Origin: Urmitella timonensis
GTDB lineage: Bacteria > Actinomycetota > Actinomycetes > Actinomycetales > Actinomycetaceae
Direction of reading: 5' to 3'
NCBI GenBank assembly: GCA_900120415.1
Contig: FQLW01000005.1
Coordinates: 1-64,000 of the forward strand
Length of the DNA stretch: 64,000 nucleotides
A program made the position numbers and the translations under genes. The notes under the pieces were generated by a model that worked only from the letters and a program-made list of their open reading frames with translations, made no database searches and was not told the origin of the DNA. Each line of letters starts with the position of its first letter. The first letter of the stretch is position 1. Shown here piece after piece: positions 44,613 to 53,971 of the stretch.

Positions 44613-46897
44613 ATAGAGACACTTCCCCAGGGGGAGGGGAACCCCTAAAGAAAATTCTAGGACGAGTAGCGGGAAAACTCGATAGCAAATTCGGGTTAAA
44701 AACTACTATTGACCTCCTATATTTCTTTCCGCGCCGCTATCATCAACTAGGTGAGCTCACGCCATTTGCGCAGCTAACTATCGGGGAAGAACAATCAGTG
44801 ATTGCTCAAATCGTAGACTCTAGCCGGCGGCGTACCCACGGTGGAAAATGGATGCTTTCCCTAAAACTCAGTGACGGTAACAACCGGATGGATGCGGTAT
44901 TTTGGGCAAAAAACCAGTATTTAATCAACTGGATGTCTGCGCAAATGCAGGTGGGGCAAACTAAACTATTCTCCGGCCGACCCAGCCTTTATCGAGGTAG
45001 GCTGCAACTTTCTCACCCCTCCTATCAGGAAGTCGATGATGAGAATTTGGACGTGGGCAATAACCAGCAGGTTCAAGCACAAGCTATGCGTCCAGAACCG
45101 ATATATCCCGCGAAAGTGGGACTGCCCACTTGGACCACCCAAAAGGCAATCGCGGTGCTGCTTGATGAGCTAAAAACAATTCCCTTACCAGATCCGCTCC
45201 CCGAGGACATTAGTCAAAAGCGGGGGCTATTAGAGCTAAACGAGGCTTTTGAAAAGATTCATCGCCCCCAATCACGCAAAGATTTCGCGCAGGCACAAGC
45301 ACGTTTTAGGTACGAGGAAGCCTTTATTTTGCAGGTGGCACTGGCTCAGCGTCGGGCGGAATTATCCGAGGACGCACCCTGCCTTAAAAAAATACCTGGC
45401 GGCTTCAGCGACCGGGTAGCAAGTTCACTACCCTTCACCCTGACCGCTTTCCAAAGCGAAGTCTTGGACGATATTTCGCAGCGACTTTCTTCCCCGCGCC
45501 CTATGAATCTGCTGTTACAAGGAGACGTGGGATCCGGTAAAACCGTAGTGTCGCTGCTAGCAATGCTGCGGGCATTAGATTGTGGGCGGCAAGCCATTTT
45601 TATGGCTCCCACCGAAGTTTTGGTGCATCAACATTTTTCTACCCTGTGCGCTCTGTTAGGGGATTTGGCGCAACCGGGTGGGTTTAACCTGCGCGGAGGG
45701 GAGGGCATACCTATCTATCGGCTTTCTTCTTCTCTTCCTAGCGGCGAAAAGCAGCGGACTTTAGCGGCTTTAAATCAGGGGCAGGCTGGTATTTTTGTCG
45801 GTACTCATTCCCTGCTCTCTAATCAGGTAGCCCCGACTTGCCCCGGAATAGTAGTTATTGATGAACAACACAAATTTGGGGTCAAGCAACGAGACAGGCT
45901 GCGGCAAAACGAAACTGGCACTGCTCATCTGTTGGTAATGACCGCAACCCCGATACCGCGCTCAGTTGCTATGACTTCTTTTGGTGACCTCGACCTACTC
46001 ACCCTCAAAGGTCTGCCACCTGGGCGCGCAAAAGTGGAATCTTATCGAGTGAACAGCGCTAATCAATCTTGGACGCAGCGCACCTGGCAACGCGCCAAAG
46101 AAGAAATCATGGCAGGTCATCGCGTATTTGTGGTGTGTCCCGCGATTAATCCGGGAACCGAAGAGACAGAAAACGGTTCCGATAACGAGGACGAGAGGGG
46201 AAATGTAACCTGCCTAAAAGGGGCGCGAACAGCAGGTTCCGGGCAGAACTGGGGTGAATCCCGGGTTCAAAACGAGAATAGAAAAATAGCTAACGTCAGT
46301 GAAACGGCTGCTCAGCTCAAAAACCTGCCCGCTTTAGCGGGCGTAAGAATCGGAGTATTGCATGGGCAAATGAGCGCGGAAGAAAAAGACCGCGCCATGG
46401 CAGATTTTATAAGCGGAACAACCCCACTACTGGTAGCTACCACGGTGATTGAAGTGGGAGTTGATGTTCCCGAAGCCACGATGATGGTGATTCTTGATGC
46501 TGACCGTTTCGGGATTGCGCAACTACATCAGCTGCGCGGACGTATCGGGAGAGGCAAACATGGGGGAGTGTGTCTAGTGTGGTCAGGAGTCGAAGCTCAA
46601 AGTCCGGCAGACCGTCGCCTAGAAGCATTTGTAAACACTACCGATGGTTTTGAACTTGCCGCGATTGACCTGCGTTTACGAGAAAGTGGGAACATTCTGG
46701 GGCAAAACCAGTCGGGACGTTCCTCCTCGTTAAAAATTCTTGATTTGCTAGCGGATGAGAAAGTAATCTCCCAGGCGCAAAAAGACGCGAAAAGTCTGAT
46801 AGCGGGCGATTCTCAGCTACGGAAACATCCCTATTTACAAGCGGCAATTAGCAGACGCATCAGTGAAGAAGAGCAAGAATATCTAGAGCGCGGATAG
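44609..46897 (+). CDS. recG: ATP-dependent DNA helicase RecG
   Basis: 762 residues, GTG start overlapping the DAK2 stop. RecG remodels stalled forks and Holliday junctions. An N-terminal wedge (OB) domain lies at about 60-140. Walker A GDVGSGKT is at 305-312, the DEQH box reads VIDEQHKFGVKQRDRL, then TATPIPRS, TTVIEVGVDVPEATMMVI, and RGRIGRGKHGG. An acidic, low-complexity insert of about 55 residues (around 510-565, starting TEETENGSDNEDER) interrupts the second helicase lobe after VVCPAINPG. Such inserts occur in actinobacterial RecG. Confidence 0.96.
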   Translation: MNRDTSPGGGEPLKKILGRVAGKLDSKFGLKTTIDLLYFFPRRYHQLGELTPFAQLTIGEEQSVIAQIVDSSRRRTHGGKWMLSLKLSDGNNRMDAVFWAKNQYLINWMSAQMQVGQTKLFSGRPSLYRGRLQLSHPSYQEVDDENLDVGNNQQVQAQAMRPEPIYPAKVGLPTWTTQKAIAVLLDELKTIPLPDPLPEDISQKRGLLELNEAFEKIHRPQSRKDFAQAQARFRYEEAFILQVALAQRRAELSEDAPCLKKIPGGFSDRVASSLPFTLTAFQSEVLDDISQRLSSPRPMNLLLQGDVGSGKTVVSLLAMLRALDCGRQAIFMAPTEVLVHQHFSTLCALLGDLAQPGGFNLRGGEGIPIYRLSSSLPSGEKQRTLAALNQGQAGIFVGTHSLLSNQVAPTCPGIVVIDEQHKFGVKQRDRLRQNETGTAHLLVMTATPIPRSVAMTSFGDLDLLTLKGLPPGRAKVESYRVNSANQSWTQRTWQRAKEEIMAGHRVFVVCPAINPGTEETENGSDNEDERGNVTCLKGARTAGSGQNWGESRVQNENRKIANVSETAAQLKNLPALAGVRIGVLHGQMSAEEKDRAMADFISGTTPLLVATTVIEVGVDVPEATMMVILDADRFGIAQLHQLRGRIGRGKHGGVCLVWSGVEAQSPADRRLEAFVNTTDGFELAAIDLRLRESGNILGQNQSGRSSSLKILDLLADEKVISQAQKDAKSLIAGDSQLRKHPYLQAAISRRISEEEQEYLERG

Positions 46898-46959
46898 ATG
46901 TAAACGCTGGTAATGCCGTAGTTTCTAGCTTGATACTTTGCTCGGGTTAGACTGACATC

Positions 46960-47574
46960 ATGATGAGAATAATAGCGGGCACTGCTAGGGGGACTCATTT
47001 AAGTGTTCCCTCCCGCGGTACGCGTCCTACCCAAGACCGGGTTCGAGAGGCAGTTTTTTCCGCCCTGCAAGCCCGAGGAGCTGTGGAAAATGCCTGCGTT
47101 CTCGACCTTTTCGCCGGTTCCGGAGCCTACGGGTTTGAAACCCTGTCCCGAGGCGCCTTAAGTCTCGACCTAGTTGATCAATCTCAAGAAGCAGCCAAAG
47201 CCATCAGAAAGAACCTGGCAGCCAATCCAGTTTTCAAAGAAGCCAAACTGTATGTGCAGCCAGCACTAGCTTTCCTAGCCTCTCGATGGGTGGGAGCCAA
47301 CCCTAATCCCCAGTGGGAACTGGTATTTATTGACCCGCCCTACGCTATGGAAAATGCGGAAATCCTGAAAACCCTCAGCAATCTGCACCCGCTATGCGAC
47401 CCGGACGCCTGGATAGTGGTAGAGCGCTCCGCCCGTGATGAAGCCCCGGAATGGGACAGGGAATTTTGGGAAGAACAATCCCAAAAAATCTATGGAGAAA
47501 GCATTATCTATTTCCTGCGTCCAGCCCTAAAAGATGTCCCGGAAAACGCTACAAATCTTCAAGAAGAAAAATAG
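46960..47574 (+). CDS. rsmD: 16S rRNA (guanine-966-N2) methyltransferase
   Basis: 204 residues; ATG 46960 or the next ATG. RsmD signatures are RIIAGTARG, RPTQDRVREAVFSAL, the SAM-binding VLDLFAGSGAYGFE and the catalytic DPPY. Lies between recG and coaD, the usual rsmD-coaD pairing. No clear ribosome site upstream. Confidence 0.95.
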   Translation: MMRIIAGTARGTHLSVPSRGTRPTQDRVREAVFSALQARGAVENACVLDLFAGSGAYGFETLSRGALSLDLVDQSQEAAKAIRKNLAANPVFKEAKLYVQPALAFLASRWVGANPNPQWELVFIDPPYAMENAEILKTLSNLHPLCDPDAWIVVERSARDEAPEWDREFWEEQSQKIYGESIIYFLRPALKDVPENATNLQEEK

Positions 47575-47635
47575 TTTACGTCCTCTTCCGCGTGGGACAG
47601 CGCATTAAGTGGCAGCTTGCGGGTATTTTGTAGCT

Positions 47636-48154
47636 ATGAGTACTGTTGTGTGTGTCGGCTCTTACGACCCTCTAACCTATGGTCATCTAGATGTTATCGA
47701 CCGCGCAGCCCATCTTTTTGACCGGGTAATCGTGGCAGTAGCGAAAAACTCAAAGAAAAACTATCTATTTGACGTAGCCGAGCGGGCTACATTTATCACG
47801 GAAGCAACCGAAACTCTAGCTAATGTCCAGGTAGTTACTTGGGCGGGGCTAGCTTGCGATTTAGCTGCCCGCTATCAGGCGAAAGCCCTGGTAAAAGGAA
47901 TACGGAACTCAACAGATACCGACAGTGAATTGACCCAGGCTTTCGCGAATCGACAACTATCTGGCATTGACACAGTTTTAATTCCGACTTCCCCCGAAAA
48001 CGCTTTGATTTCTTCCTCAGTAGTTAAAGAAATCGCAGCTTACGGCGGAGACGTATCCGGATTTGTTCCCCCACAGGTAGCTCAAGCCCTACAAAAAGCA
48101 TTTGCTGCGTCCTCGGAAAATAATCCAAGCTCAAACCCAAGTTTACCTCTATAA
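47636..48154 (+). CDS. coaD: Phosphopantetheine adenylyltransferase
   Basis: 172 residues from ATG 47636 (MSTVVCVGSYDPLT); an upstream ATG at 47609 would add nine residues that the family lacks. The adenylyltransferase motif is VGSYDPLTYGH (residues 7-17, His17 catalytic), and the C-terminal ISSSVVKEIA loop is intact. It catalyses the penultimate step of coenzyme A synthesis. Note Tyr in place of the usual Phe of GSFDP. A Ser/Asn/Pro tail of ~15 residues is extra. Confidence 0.95.
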   Translation: MSTVVCVGSYDPLTYGHLDVIDRAAHLFDRVIVAVAKNSKKNYLFDVAERATFITEATETLANVQVVTWAGLACDLAARYQAKALVKGIRNSTDTDSELTQAFANRQLSGIDTVLIPTSPENALISSSVVKEIAAYGGDVSGFVPPQVAQALQKAFAASSENNPSSNPSLPL

Positions 48155-48169
48155 ACAGAAAGGATAATC

Positions 48170-48859
48170 ATGGCTCCCCAGGAAGAAGCCCAGTATGCAC
48201 CCTCAGATGTAATCGCGGTATTAAACCGTCTGAGCGAAATGATTGAACAGGGGCGTGGTGTTCCCTTCTCAGCTTCGGTGATGATTAACCAGGCAGAGGG
48301 AGTGGAGCTGCTAGATAACGCTCGCGCCGCCCTACCCGCTGACCTGGTGAACGCGGACAGAATTGTGGCTGATGCTAACAAGGTTTTGGACGCTGCCGAT
48401 GAGGAAGCAGCGCAAACTATATCCGATGCTCGCGTTGAAGCAGAACAGGTAACTCGGGAAGCTGAAGAAGAAGCTCATAACACGGTTACGCAAGCAAATG
48501 CGCAAGCCGAACAGACAATTGCAGAGGCGAATCAACGGGCAGAGTCCACGATAAACCATGCTGATGCGCAAGCCGAAGAAACCATTGCCCAAGCTAATCA
48601 GCGGGCTGATCAGATACTTCAAGAGGCACGCCAGCGTGCAGACCAGCTAGTTTCTCAAGAAAACATCTATCGAGAAGCGCAGCAAGCAGCAAGGCAAACC
48701 GTTCAAGAGGCACGCCAGCAAGCCAGCGACTTTATGAACCAATCAGACCAATACGTAAATGAATCATTGGCGCAGCTTGAAGAGCTGCTCGGAGGGATTG
48801 CGGAACAAACACGCCAAGGGCGCGCCCAGTTTTCTCGCCAAGAACGTCCTCAGTTCTAA
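48170..48859 (+). CDS. SepIVA/Rv2927c-like DivIVA-domain coiled-coil protein
   Basis: 229 residues, ATG with AGAAAGG. After a short N-terminal region (DVIAVLNRLSEMIEQGRGVPF...) the protein is almost entirely a coiled coil with a recurring 15-17-residue pattern (ANAQAEQTIAEANQRAE, ADAQAEETIAQANQRAD). In mycobacteria the homologous gene lies next to DUF177 and rnc, as here, and SepIVA is a divisome and envelope-growth factor. Assignment rests on context and coiled-coil character more than on residue identity. Confidence 0.78.
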   Translation: MAPQEEAQYAPSDVIAVLNRLSEMIEQGRGVPFSASVMINQAEGVELLDNARAALPADLVNADRIVADANKVLDAADEEAAQTISDARVEAEQVTREAEEEAHNTVTQANAQAEQTIAEANQRAESTINHADAQAEETIAQANQRADQILQEARQRADQLVSQENIYREAQQAARQTVQEARQQASDFMNQSDQYVNESLAQLEELLGGIAEQTRQGRAQFSRQERPQF

Positions 48860-48914
48860 ACTGCCCAGCCTTGGCTGCTGGCGTTAAAAGACAATAGCGC
48901 CTAGGCTATGGGGA

Positions 48915-49505
48915 GTGAGAAAAGACAATAAAGCCGTAATTCCTTTGGAATTAACCGGGCTAGGTTCTGCTGAGGGAGACAGTAAAAGCTGGCAGGTAAC
49001 AGTAGACATTCCTACCGCTATCGGCACCGAAAATATGGCGGTTCGCGCCGGGCAATCACTGGAATTAGACCTGTTGGCGGTAGCTATTTCGGAGGGAGTT
49101 TCCCTCAGCGTTAGCGGTAGCGGTAGAGCTGAAGGTCAATGCGTACGCTGTTTGACGCCGGTAGAAAAGTCCCTGGAGTTTTCTCTAACCCGCATCTACT
49201 ACTATCCCGATGTGTTAGCGCGCCTCCTCAATGAGGTGAGTGACGACTCAAGCGTGTATGATGAGTTAGACGATGCCTATCAAGTTCGCTCTGATTCTCG
49301 CATAGACTTAGAACCACTTTTGATAGACGCAATCGTTCCACAAATTCCCTATTCGGTGCTCTGCACCCCAGACTGTCTGGGACTTTGCCCTGAATGCGGA
49401 ATTTCGTTAGCCGCCGCTGAAGAAGATCACCACCACGAGGTGATAGATTCACGCTGGTCAGCGCTAGCAGGGATATTTGATGAGCAGGGAAAGAAGAAAG
49501 AATGA
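48915..49505 (+). CDS. DUF177/YceD-family protein
   Basis: 196 residues, GTG start. The DUF177 pattern is clear: GRAEGQCVRCLTPVEKSLEF and a C-terminal CTPDCLGLCPECGISL with four cysteines that may bind zinc. YceD proteins are linked to 23S rRNA processing and are usually encoded beside rpmF. Here rpmF (L32) is missing between this gene and rnc, as in mycobacteria. Overlaps rnc by 4 bp (ATGA), so translation is coupled. Confidence 0.9.
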   Translation: MRKDNKAVIPLELTGLGSAEGDSKSWQVTVDIPTAIGTENMAVRAGQSLELDLLAVAISEGVSLSVSGSGRAEGQCVRCLTPVEKSLEFSLTRIYYYPDVLARLLNEVSDDSSVYDELDDAYQVRSDSRIDLEPLLIDAIVPQIPYSVLCTPDCLGLCPECGISLAAAEEDHHHEVIDSRWSALAGIFDEQGKKKE

Positions 49506-50221
49506 ACCGCGGTTCGCAAGATTTAGCGAAACTGCTATCTAAATGGGGGATAGAACTAGACCCCGAAATGGTAGTGCTGGCTTTAACCCACCGCTCTTTT
49601 GCACACGAACAAGACGGGCTACCCACAAATGAGCGTCTCGAATTCCTAGGAGACGCGGTTCTGCAACTGATAGTTACCGAACGCCTCTACCGTTCCTATC
49701 CCTCTCACCCCGAAGGGCATTTAGCCAAAATGCGCTCGGCCACCGTCTCCCAAGAACCATTAGCGTCCGTAGCTAGAAACATCGGATTAGGGGACTACAT
49801 TTTATTAGGACGCGGCGAGGAAAAAACCGGAGGACGAGAAAAAGACTCCATCCTCTCTGACACGGTAGAAGCCCTAATCGGAGCCACCTATCTTTGCCAC
49901 GGTCTGGAAGCTACCCGTGAAGTTGTAGAAAACCTGTTAAAAGATTTGCTTGACCACGCCCTAGAACGCGGTGCCGGAATGGATTGGAAAACAACTTTAC
50001 AAGAACTAACCGGGCAGCTAGGAGTGCATTCCGTAGAATTTACAGTCACAGGAACCGGGCCAGACCACAACCGCCGCTACAGTGCGCGAGCCGTGCTCGG
50101 CGAACGGGAAATAGGATTTGGAAAAGGACGGTCAAAGAAAGTGGCAGAACACGAAGCTGCCAGGCAAGCGGTCATGAACCTAAGAGACGAACACGGAATC
50201 ACAACGCCACTAGGTTTTTAA
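49502..50221 (+). CDS. rnc: Ribonuclease III
   Basis: 239 residues. The catalytic signature ERLEFLGDAVL (44-54) supplies the metal-binding Glu and Asp, with a second acidic pair in SILSDTVEALIGA. A double-stranded RNA-binding domain covers about 165-235. It processes rRNA and structured RNAs; the inverted-array hairpins of this window could be substrates if transcribed. Operon DUF177-rnc-mutM. Confidence 0.97.
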   Translation: MNRGSQDLAKLLSKWGIELDPEMVVLALTHRSFAHEQDGLPTNERLEFLGDAVLQLIVTERLYRSYPSHPEGHLAKMRSATVSQEPLASVARNIGLGDYILLGRGEEKTGGREKDSILSDTVEALIGATYLCHGLEATREVVENLLKDLLDHALERGAGMDWKTTLQELTGQLGVHSVEFTVTGTGPDHNRRYSARAVLGEREIGFGKGRSKKVAEHEAARQAVMNLRDEHGITTPLGF

Positions 50222-50279
50222 CCATTGACTTTAATATTTTGAGATCAAAAGACGACACTAAGGTTGAGGGGAATCAAAA

Positions 50280-51188
50280 ATGCCAGAATTACCAGAAGTT
50301 GAGGTTGTGCGTCGCGGCATAGAAAAACAACTAATCGGAGCGCAAATAAAAAACGTTAAAGTATTATTTCCTGGATCTTTGCGCGGACAGGAACCGAAAC
50401 GTTTCATAGAAGCCCTGGAAGGATGGAGTATTACTCATGCCGTGCGGCGCGGAAAATTTATCTGGTTGCTAGGCAAGGATAATACCGGGGAACAAACCCA
50501 GTATTCGCTGGTAATTCATCTCGGGATGTCCGGGCAGATTCTTATTAACCAACCAGGAATCGATATCTCCTCAAAAAATCGCGCACACCTGCGGGTAGCG
50601 ATAGAGCTAGTCGATGGACGCAAAGTTAATTTCGTAGACCAACGGACATTCGGACGGATGTTGGTTGAACCGCTAGTAGAAACCAAGGACAAGAAACCTG
50701 CCGGTTGGGGTGCTAACTCCTGCTTGATTCCCCGGCGGGTAGAACAAAACGTTGCTCGAGATGTGCTTGATCCGGGAGTAGACTGCCAAAAAATTATTGA
50801 CACTGTTCAAAAACGCAAGAGCTCCATCAAACACTCGTTGCTAGACCAAAAACTGGTTTCCGGAATCGGTAATATTTATGCAGATGAAGCTCTATTTGCT
50901 GCCAAGATGAGCCCCGCGCAAAGCGCTAATTCCCTTCCCGCAGAGCGAATCAAGGAAGTCTTTAGATGTGCAGGGGAAATCATGAAAGCTGCCATCAAAC
51001 AAGGCGGTACATCTTTCGATGAGCTATACGTAGATACCAGTGGCAACCCCGGCTATTTCGAGCAAGAACTAATGGTGTATGGGCGAGGCGGAGAACCCTG
51101 CAAAATCTGTGGCGCGACGCTAGAAAAGTTGCAGCAATCAGGGCGCAATGCCACCTACTGCCCCAAATGTCAGCCCCTAGATAACTAG
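50280..51188 (+). CDS. mutM: Formamidopyrimidine-DNA glycosylase
   Basis: 302 residues. MPELPEVE supplies the N-terminal proline nucleophile and Glu3. The helix-two-turn-helix with SGIGNIYADEALF and a C-terminal four-cysteine zinc finger (CKIC...CPKC) are intact. It removes 8-oxoguanine and similar oxidised bases. 58 bp after rnc, the common actinobacterial order. Confidence 0.96.
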   Translation: MPELPEVEVVRRGIEKQLIGAQIKNVKVLFPGSLRGQEPKRFIEALEGWSITHAVRRGKFIWLLGKDNTGEQTQYSLVIHLGMSGQILINQPGIDISSKNRAHLRVAIELVDGRKVNFVDQRTFGRMLVEPLVETKDKKPAGWGANSCLIPRRVEQNVARDVLDPGVDCQKIIDTVQKRKSSIKHSLLDQKLVSGIGNIYADEALFAAKMSPAQSANSLPAERIKEVFRCAGEIMKAAIKQGGTSFDELYVDTSGNPGYFEQELMVYGRGGEPCKICGATLEKLQQSGRNATYCPKCQPLDN

Positions 51189-51291
51189 GTATAGTTTTCT
51201 GAAGGATATATATTTTGGTGGCAACGCCCAGCAGAGCAAACTATTGTAAAAATAGTATTTATCTACTACCACGATTAGATAGAATCAAAAA

Positions 51292-51957
51292 ATGAGCATC
51301 CAACAGTCAAGGACGGAGGAACACCCCACCCGGGTGATGATAATTGACGACCACGAAATCGTGCGGCGAGGCATTGCCGACATAGTGGATCGAACCGTGG
51401 GAATGGAGGTTGTGGCAGAAGCTGGAACCGTTGAAGACGCGGTTCGTCGCGCTGAACTGGTTCATCCCGACGTGGTGCTGGTAGATTTACAAATGCCTGA
51501 TGGAACCGGTATTGACGTCATGAAACAGCTACGTGAGGTTTCACCCAAATCACTGGCTATTGTGCTCACCAGCTTCGACGATGATGATGCTTTAGCAGAA
51601 TCCCTACAGGCAGGGGCAAAAGCCTATGTGTTGAAAACCGTGCGGGGAGCAGAAATAACCGATGTTATCCGAGCAGTCGAAGGAGGACGGGTACTGCTGG
51701 ATGAACGCACAGTTACCCGCCGACGCGCCGGAAATGAAGACCCCACCGCTAATCTGACTCCCGCCGAGCGTAAAGTGTTAAACCTAATCGGTGAGGGGTT
51801 ATCTAATCGTGAAATCGGCGAGAAACTCGGGGTAGCGGAAAAGACTGTTAAAAACCATATCACTTCGTTACTGGCAAAAATGGGGTTGCAGCGGCGCACG
51901 CAGGTTGCTGCGTGGGTTGCCAGTCAGCGCAGTGCCGGTTGGCGTCATCAGTCATAA
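51292..51957 (+). CDS. Orphan NarL/LuxR-family response regulator
   Basis: 221 residues. Receiver with IIDDHEIVRRG, phosphoacceptor Asp65 (VVLVDLQMP) and LTSFDDDDAL. LuxR-type helix-turn-helix near residues 158-205 (LTPAERKVLNLIGEGLSNREIGEKLGVAEKTVKNHITSLL), as in DosR/DevR-like regulators. No kinase gene lies next to it, so the partner is elsewhere or it works without one. AT-rich promoter region upstream. The long repeat region begins directly after its stop. Confidence 0.93.
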   Translation: MSIQQSRTEEHPTRVMIIDDHEIVRRGIADIVDRTVGMEVVAEAGTVEDAVRRAELVHPDVVLVDLQMPDGTGIDVMKQLREVSPKSLAIVLTSFDDDDALAESLQAGAKAYVLKTVRGAEITDVIRAVEGGRVLLDERTVTRRRAGNEDPTANLTPAERKVLNLIGEGLSNREIGEKLGVAEKTVKNHITSLLAKMGLQRRTQVAAWVASQRSAGWRHQS

Positions 51958-52003
51958 CTGCCCCGTGCTTCCTCTCGTCTATGTTTCCGCTGTGGGGCTG
52001 ATT

Positions 52004-52190
52004 CGGTAAAAGCACTCCGGAGTTTTGACTTCCTTTGTAGAGGTGTCGCGAGGAGGAGGTTTTTGCCTCGCGCCCCGAAATCCGGAAAATGCTTTGGCAT
52101 TTTCTCGGATTTAGCGCCCGAAGCCTTCCCCTCGGCATAAAACCTCCTCCCCGCTTTCGCTAATTAGCCTGTCCCCCATATCTTTTACCG
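52004..52190 (+). mobile_element. CGGTAAAAG-bounded cassette 1 (187 bp)
   Basis: Begins CGGTAAAAGCACTCCGG and ends ATCTTTTACCG, a 9-bp terminal inverted repeat. Interior unlike the other cassettes and includes AATCCGGAAAATGC / GCATTTTCTCGGATT hairpin arms. Miniature-element-like; no transposase seen. Classification as mobile is inference. Confidence 0.45.
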
Positions 52191-52602
52191 CTCGCGCCTC
52201 TTTTGGTGACGTTTTGACCCTCCCGGTGCAGTTGCGCCCTCCCGAGATGGGAAATGTGGTCGTAATTGGGGCGGTTTGCCGGTATTGGGAGGGGGATTTT
52301 GTCTCGGGAGGGCGGAAACGGCGCGTACTGCTGCAATCGGGAGGGTGATTTTGCCTGTGGAGGGTGGAATGGTTGGGAGATTGATTAAAACTGCTGGTGG
52401 AGTTTGGTAAAATCACCCTCCAGAGACGTTATGACCCTCCCGATTGGGCGGTAGAGCCTATTTATTGGTCATTTTGCCCGGATTGGGAGGGTGTTTTTGT
52501 CTTGGGAGGGTCAAAGCGCTCCTAAGGTGAGCGTTATTTGTTGGATATATGCCTGGAAGTTGTGGGTGTGGGGGTTGGTCGTCTCCTGTGTCGGGGTTGG
52601 CT

Positions 52603-52669
52603 CGGTAAAAGCACTCCGGGGACCCCGTGACCTGCTGCGCAGGTTAAGCCCCGTTCGTATCTTTTACCG
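52603..52669 (+). mobile_element. CGGTAAAAG-bounded cassette 2 (67 bp)
   Basis: Same 9-bp terminal inverted repeat. Inside are two small palindromes: CGGGGACCCCG and ACCTGCTGCGCAGGT (52630-52644). The whole can fold into a three-armed structure. Confidence 0.5.
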
Positions 52670-52973
52670 GCCGCGCCCCTTGCGTGTTTGGAAGCTGTGG
52701 ATGCAGGAGGACAAACTTTCCCCCTGCTTTTCCTGTCATTACTTCCGCATATTTACCCGCCGCGCCCTTTTTTGGTGACGTTTTCGCCCTCCCGGTGCAG
52801 TTGCGCCCTCCCGAGATGGCAATTGTGGTCGGAATTGGGTCGTTTTGCCCGGATTGGGAGGGTGCTTTTGTCTTGGGAGGGTCAAAGCGCTCCTAAGGTG
52901 AGCGTTATTTGTTGGATATATGCCTGGAAATTGTGGGTGTGGGGGTTGGTCGTCTCCTGTGTTGGGGCTGGCT

Positions 52974-53040
52974 CGGTAAAAGCACTCCGGGGACCCCGTG
53001 ACCTGCTGCGCAGGTCAAGCCCCGTTCGTATCTTTTACCG
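52974..53040 (+). mobile_element. CGGTAAAAG-bounded cassette 3 (67 bp)
   Basis: Almost identical to cassette 2, with the same palindromes (ACCTGCTGCGCAGGT at 53001-53015) and the same flanks. Lies in the second copy of the larger repeated block. Confidence 0.5.
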
Positions 53041-53841
53041 GCCGCGCCCCTTGATGTTCCGAAATCCTACCCTTCGGCATAAAACTGCGCTCCGCATCTG
53101 CTTGGAAGAAACTTTTCCCCGCCCTTCTTGTCATTACTTCCGCATATTTACCGTCTGCGCCCCTTGCCTGTCTGAAAACTATGAGTGCGGGGGATAGTTT
53201 GTCCTCCTGCCCAAGAATTTGGAAAACGTGGCGGCGTTTTCCGAATTCTTATGCCCACCGCACCTACTCGGATCAAACTTTCCCCCGCCCCTCTGTCATT
53301 ACTTCCGCTTCTCTCGCTGACCCTGCCCTTGATATTCCGAAATCCTACCCTTCAGCATAAAACCGCGCCCCACCCTTCTGTCATTATTCCCACATCTTTT
53401 ACCGGCGTGCCCCTTTTTGGTGACTTTTTCGCCCTCCCGGTGCGGTTGCGCCCTCCTGAGATGGGAATTGTGGCAGGTATTGGGGTGGTTTGGCGGTATT
53501 GGGAGGGTGGTTTTGTCTCGGGAGGGCGGAAACGGCGCGTACTGTTGCAATCGGGAGGGTGATTTTGCCTGTGGAGGGTGGAATGGTTGGGAGATTGATT
53601 AAAATTGCTGGTGGAGTTTGGCAAAATCACCCTCCAGAGACGTTATGACCCTCCCGATTGGGCGGTAGAGCCTATTTATTGGTCATTTTGCCCGGATTGG
53701 GAGGGTGATTTTGTCGGTGGAGGGTGAAAGTGTTTCCCTGGTGGTTCTGCTTGCCTGGATATGTGCCTGAAAGTTGTGGGTGCGGGGGCGGTTTTGCCTC
53801 GCGCTTCCTCTCGTCTATGTCTCGCGTGTCGGGGGCTGGCT

Positions 53842-53971
53842 CGGTAAAAGCACTCCGGGGACCCCGTGACCTGCTGCGCAGGTTGGAGGGATTCTTGGAA
53901 TCAGTTGGAATGGGGACGTATCCGGTTTGCAGGTAATGATTTAGTGTTCGTCCCTCTCGTATCTTTTACCG
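53842..53971 (+). mobile_element. CGGTAAAAG-bounded cassette 4 (130 bp)
   Basis: Left part as in cassettes 2 and 3 up to the ACCTGCTGCGCAGGT palindrome (53869-53883), then about 65 bp of different sequence before the common CGTATCTTTTACCG end. Shows that ends are conserved while the interior varies. Confidence 0.5.

Noticed and set aside
52688-53562. Plus-strand frames of 125-169 codons in the composite region
   Set aside because: Parts of the same frames recur because the DNA is duplicated; no ribosome sites, no domain, and they change frame relative to identical repeats.
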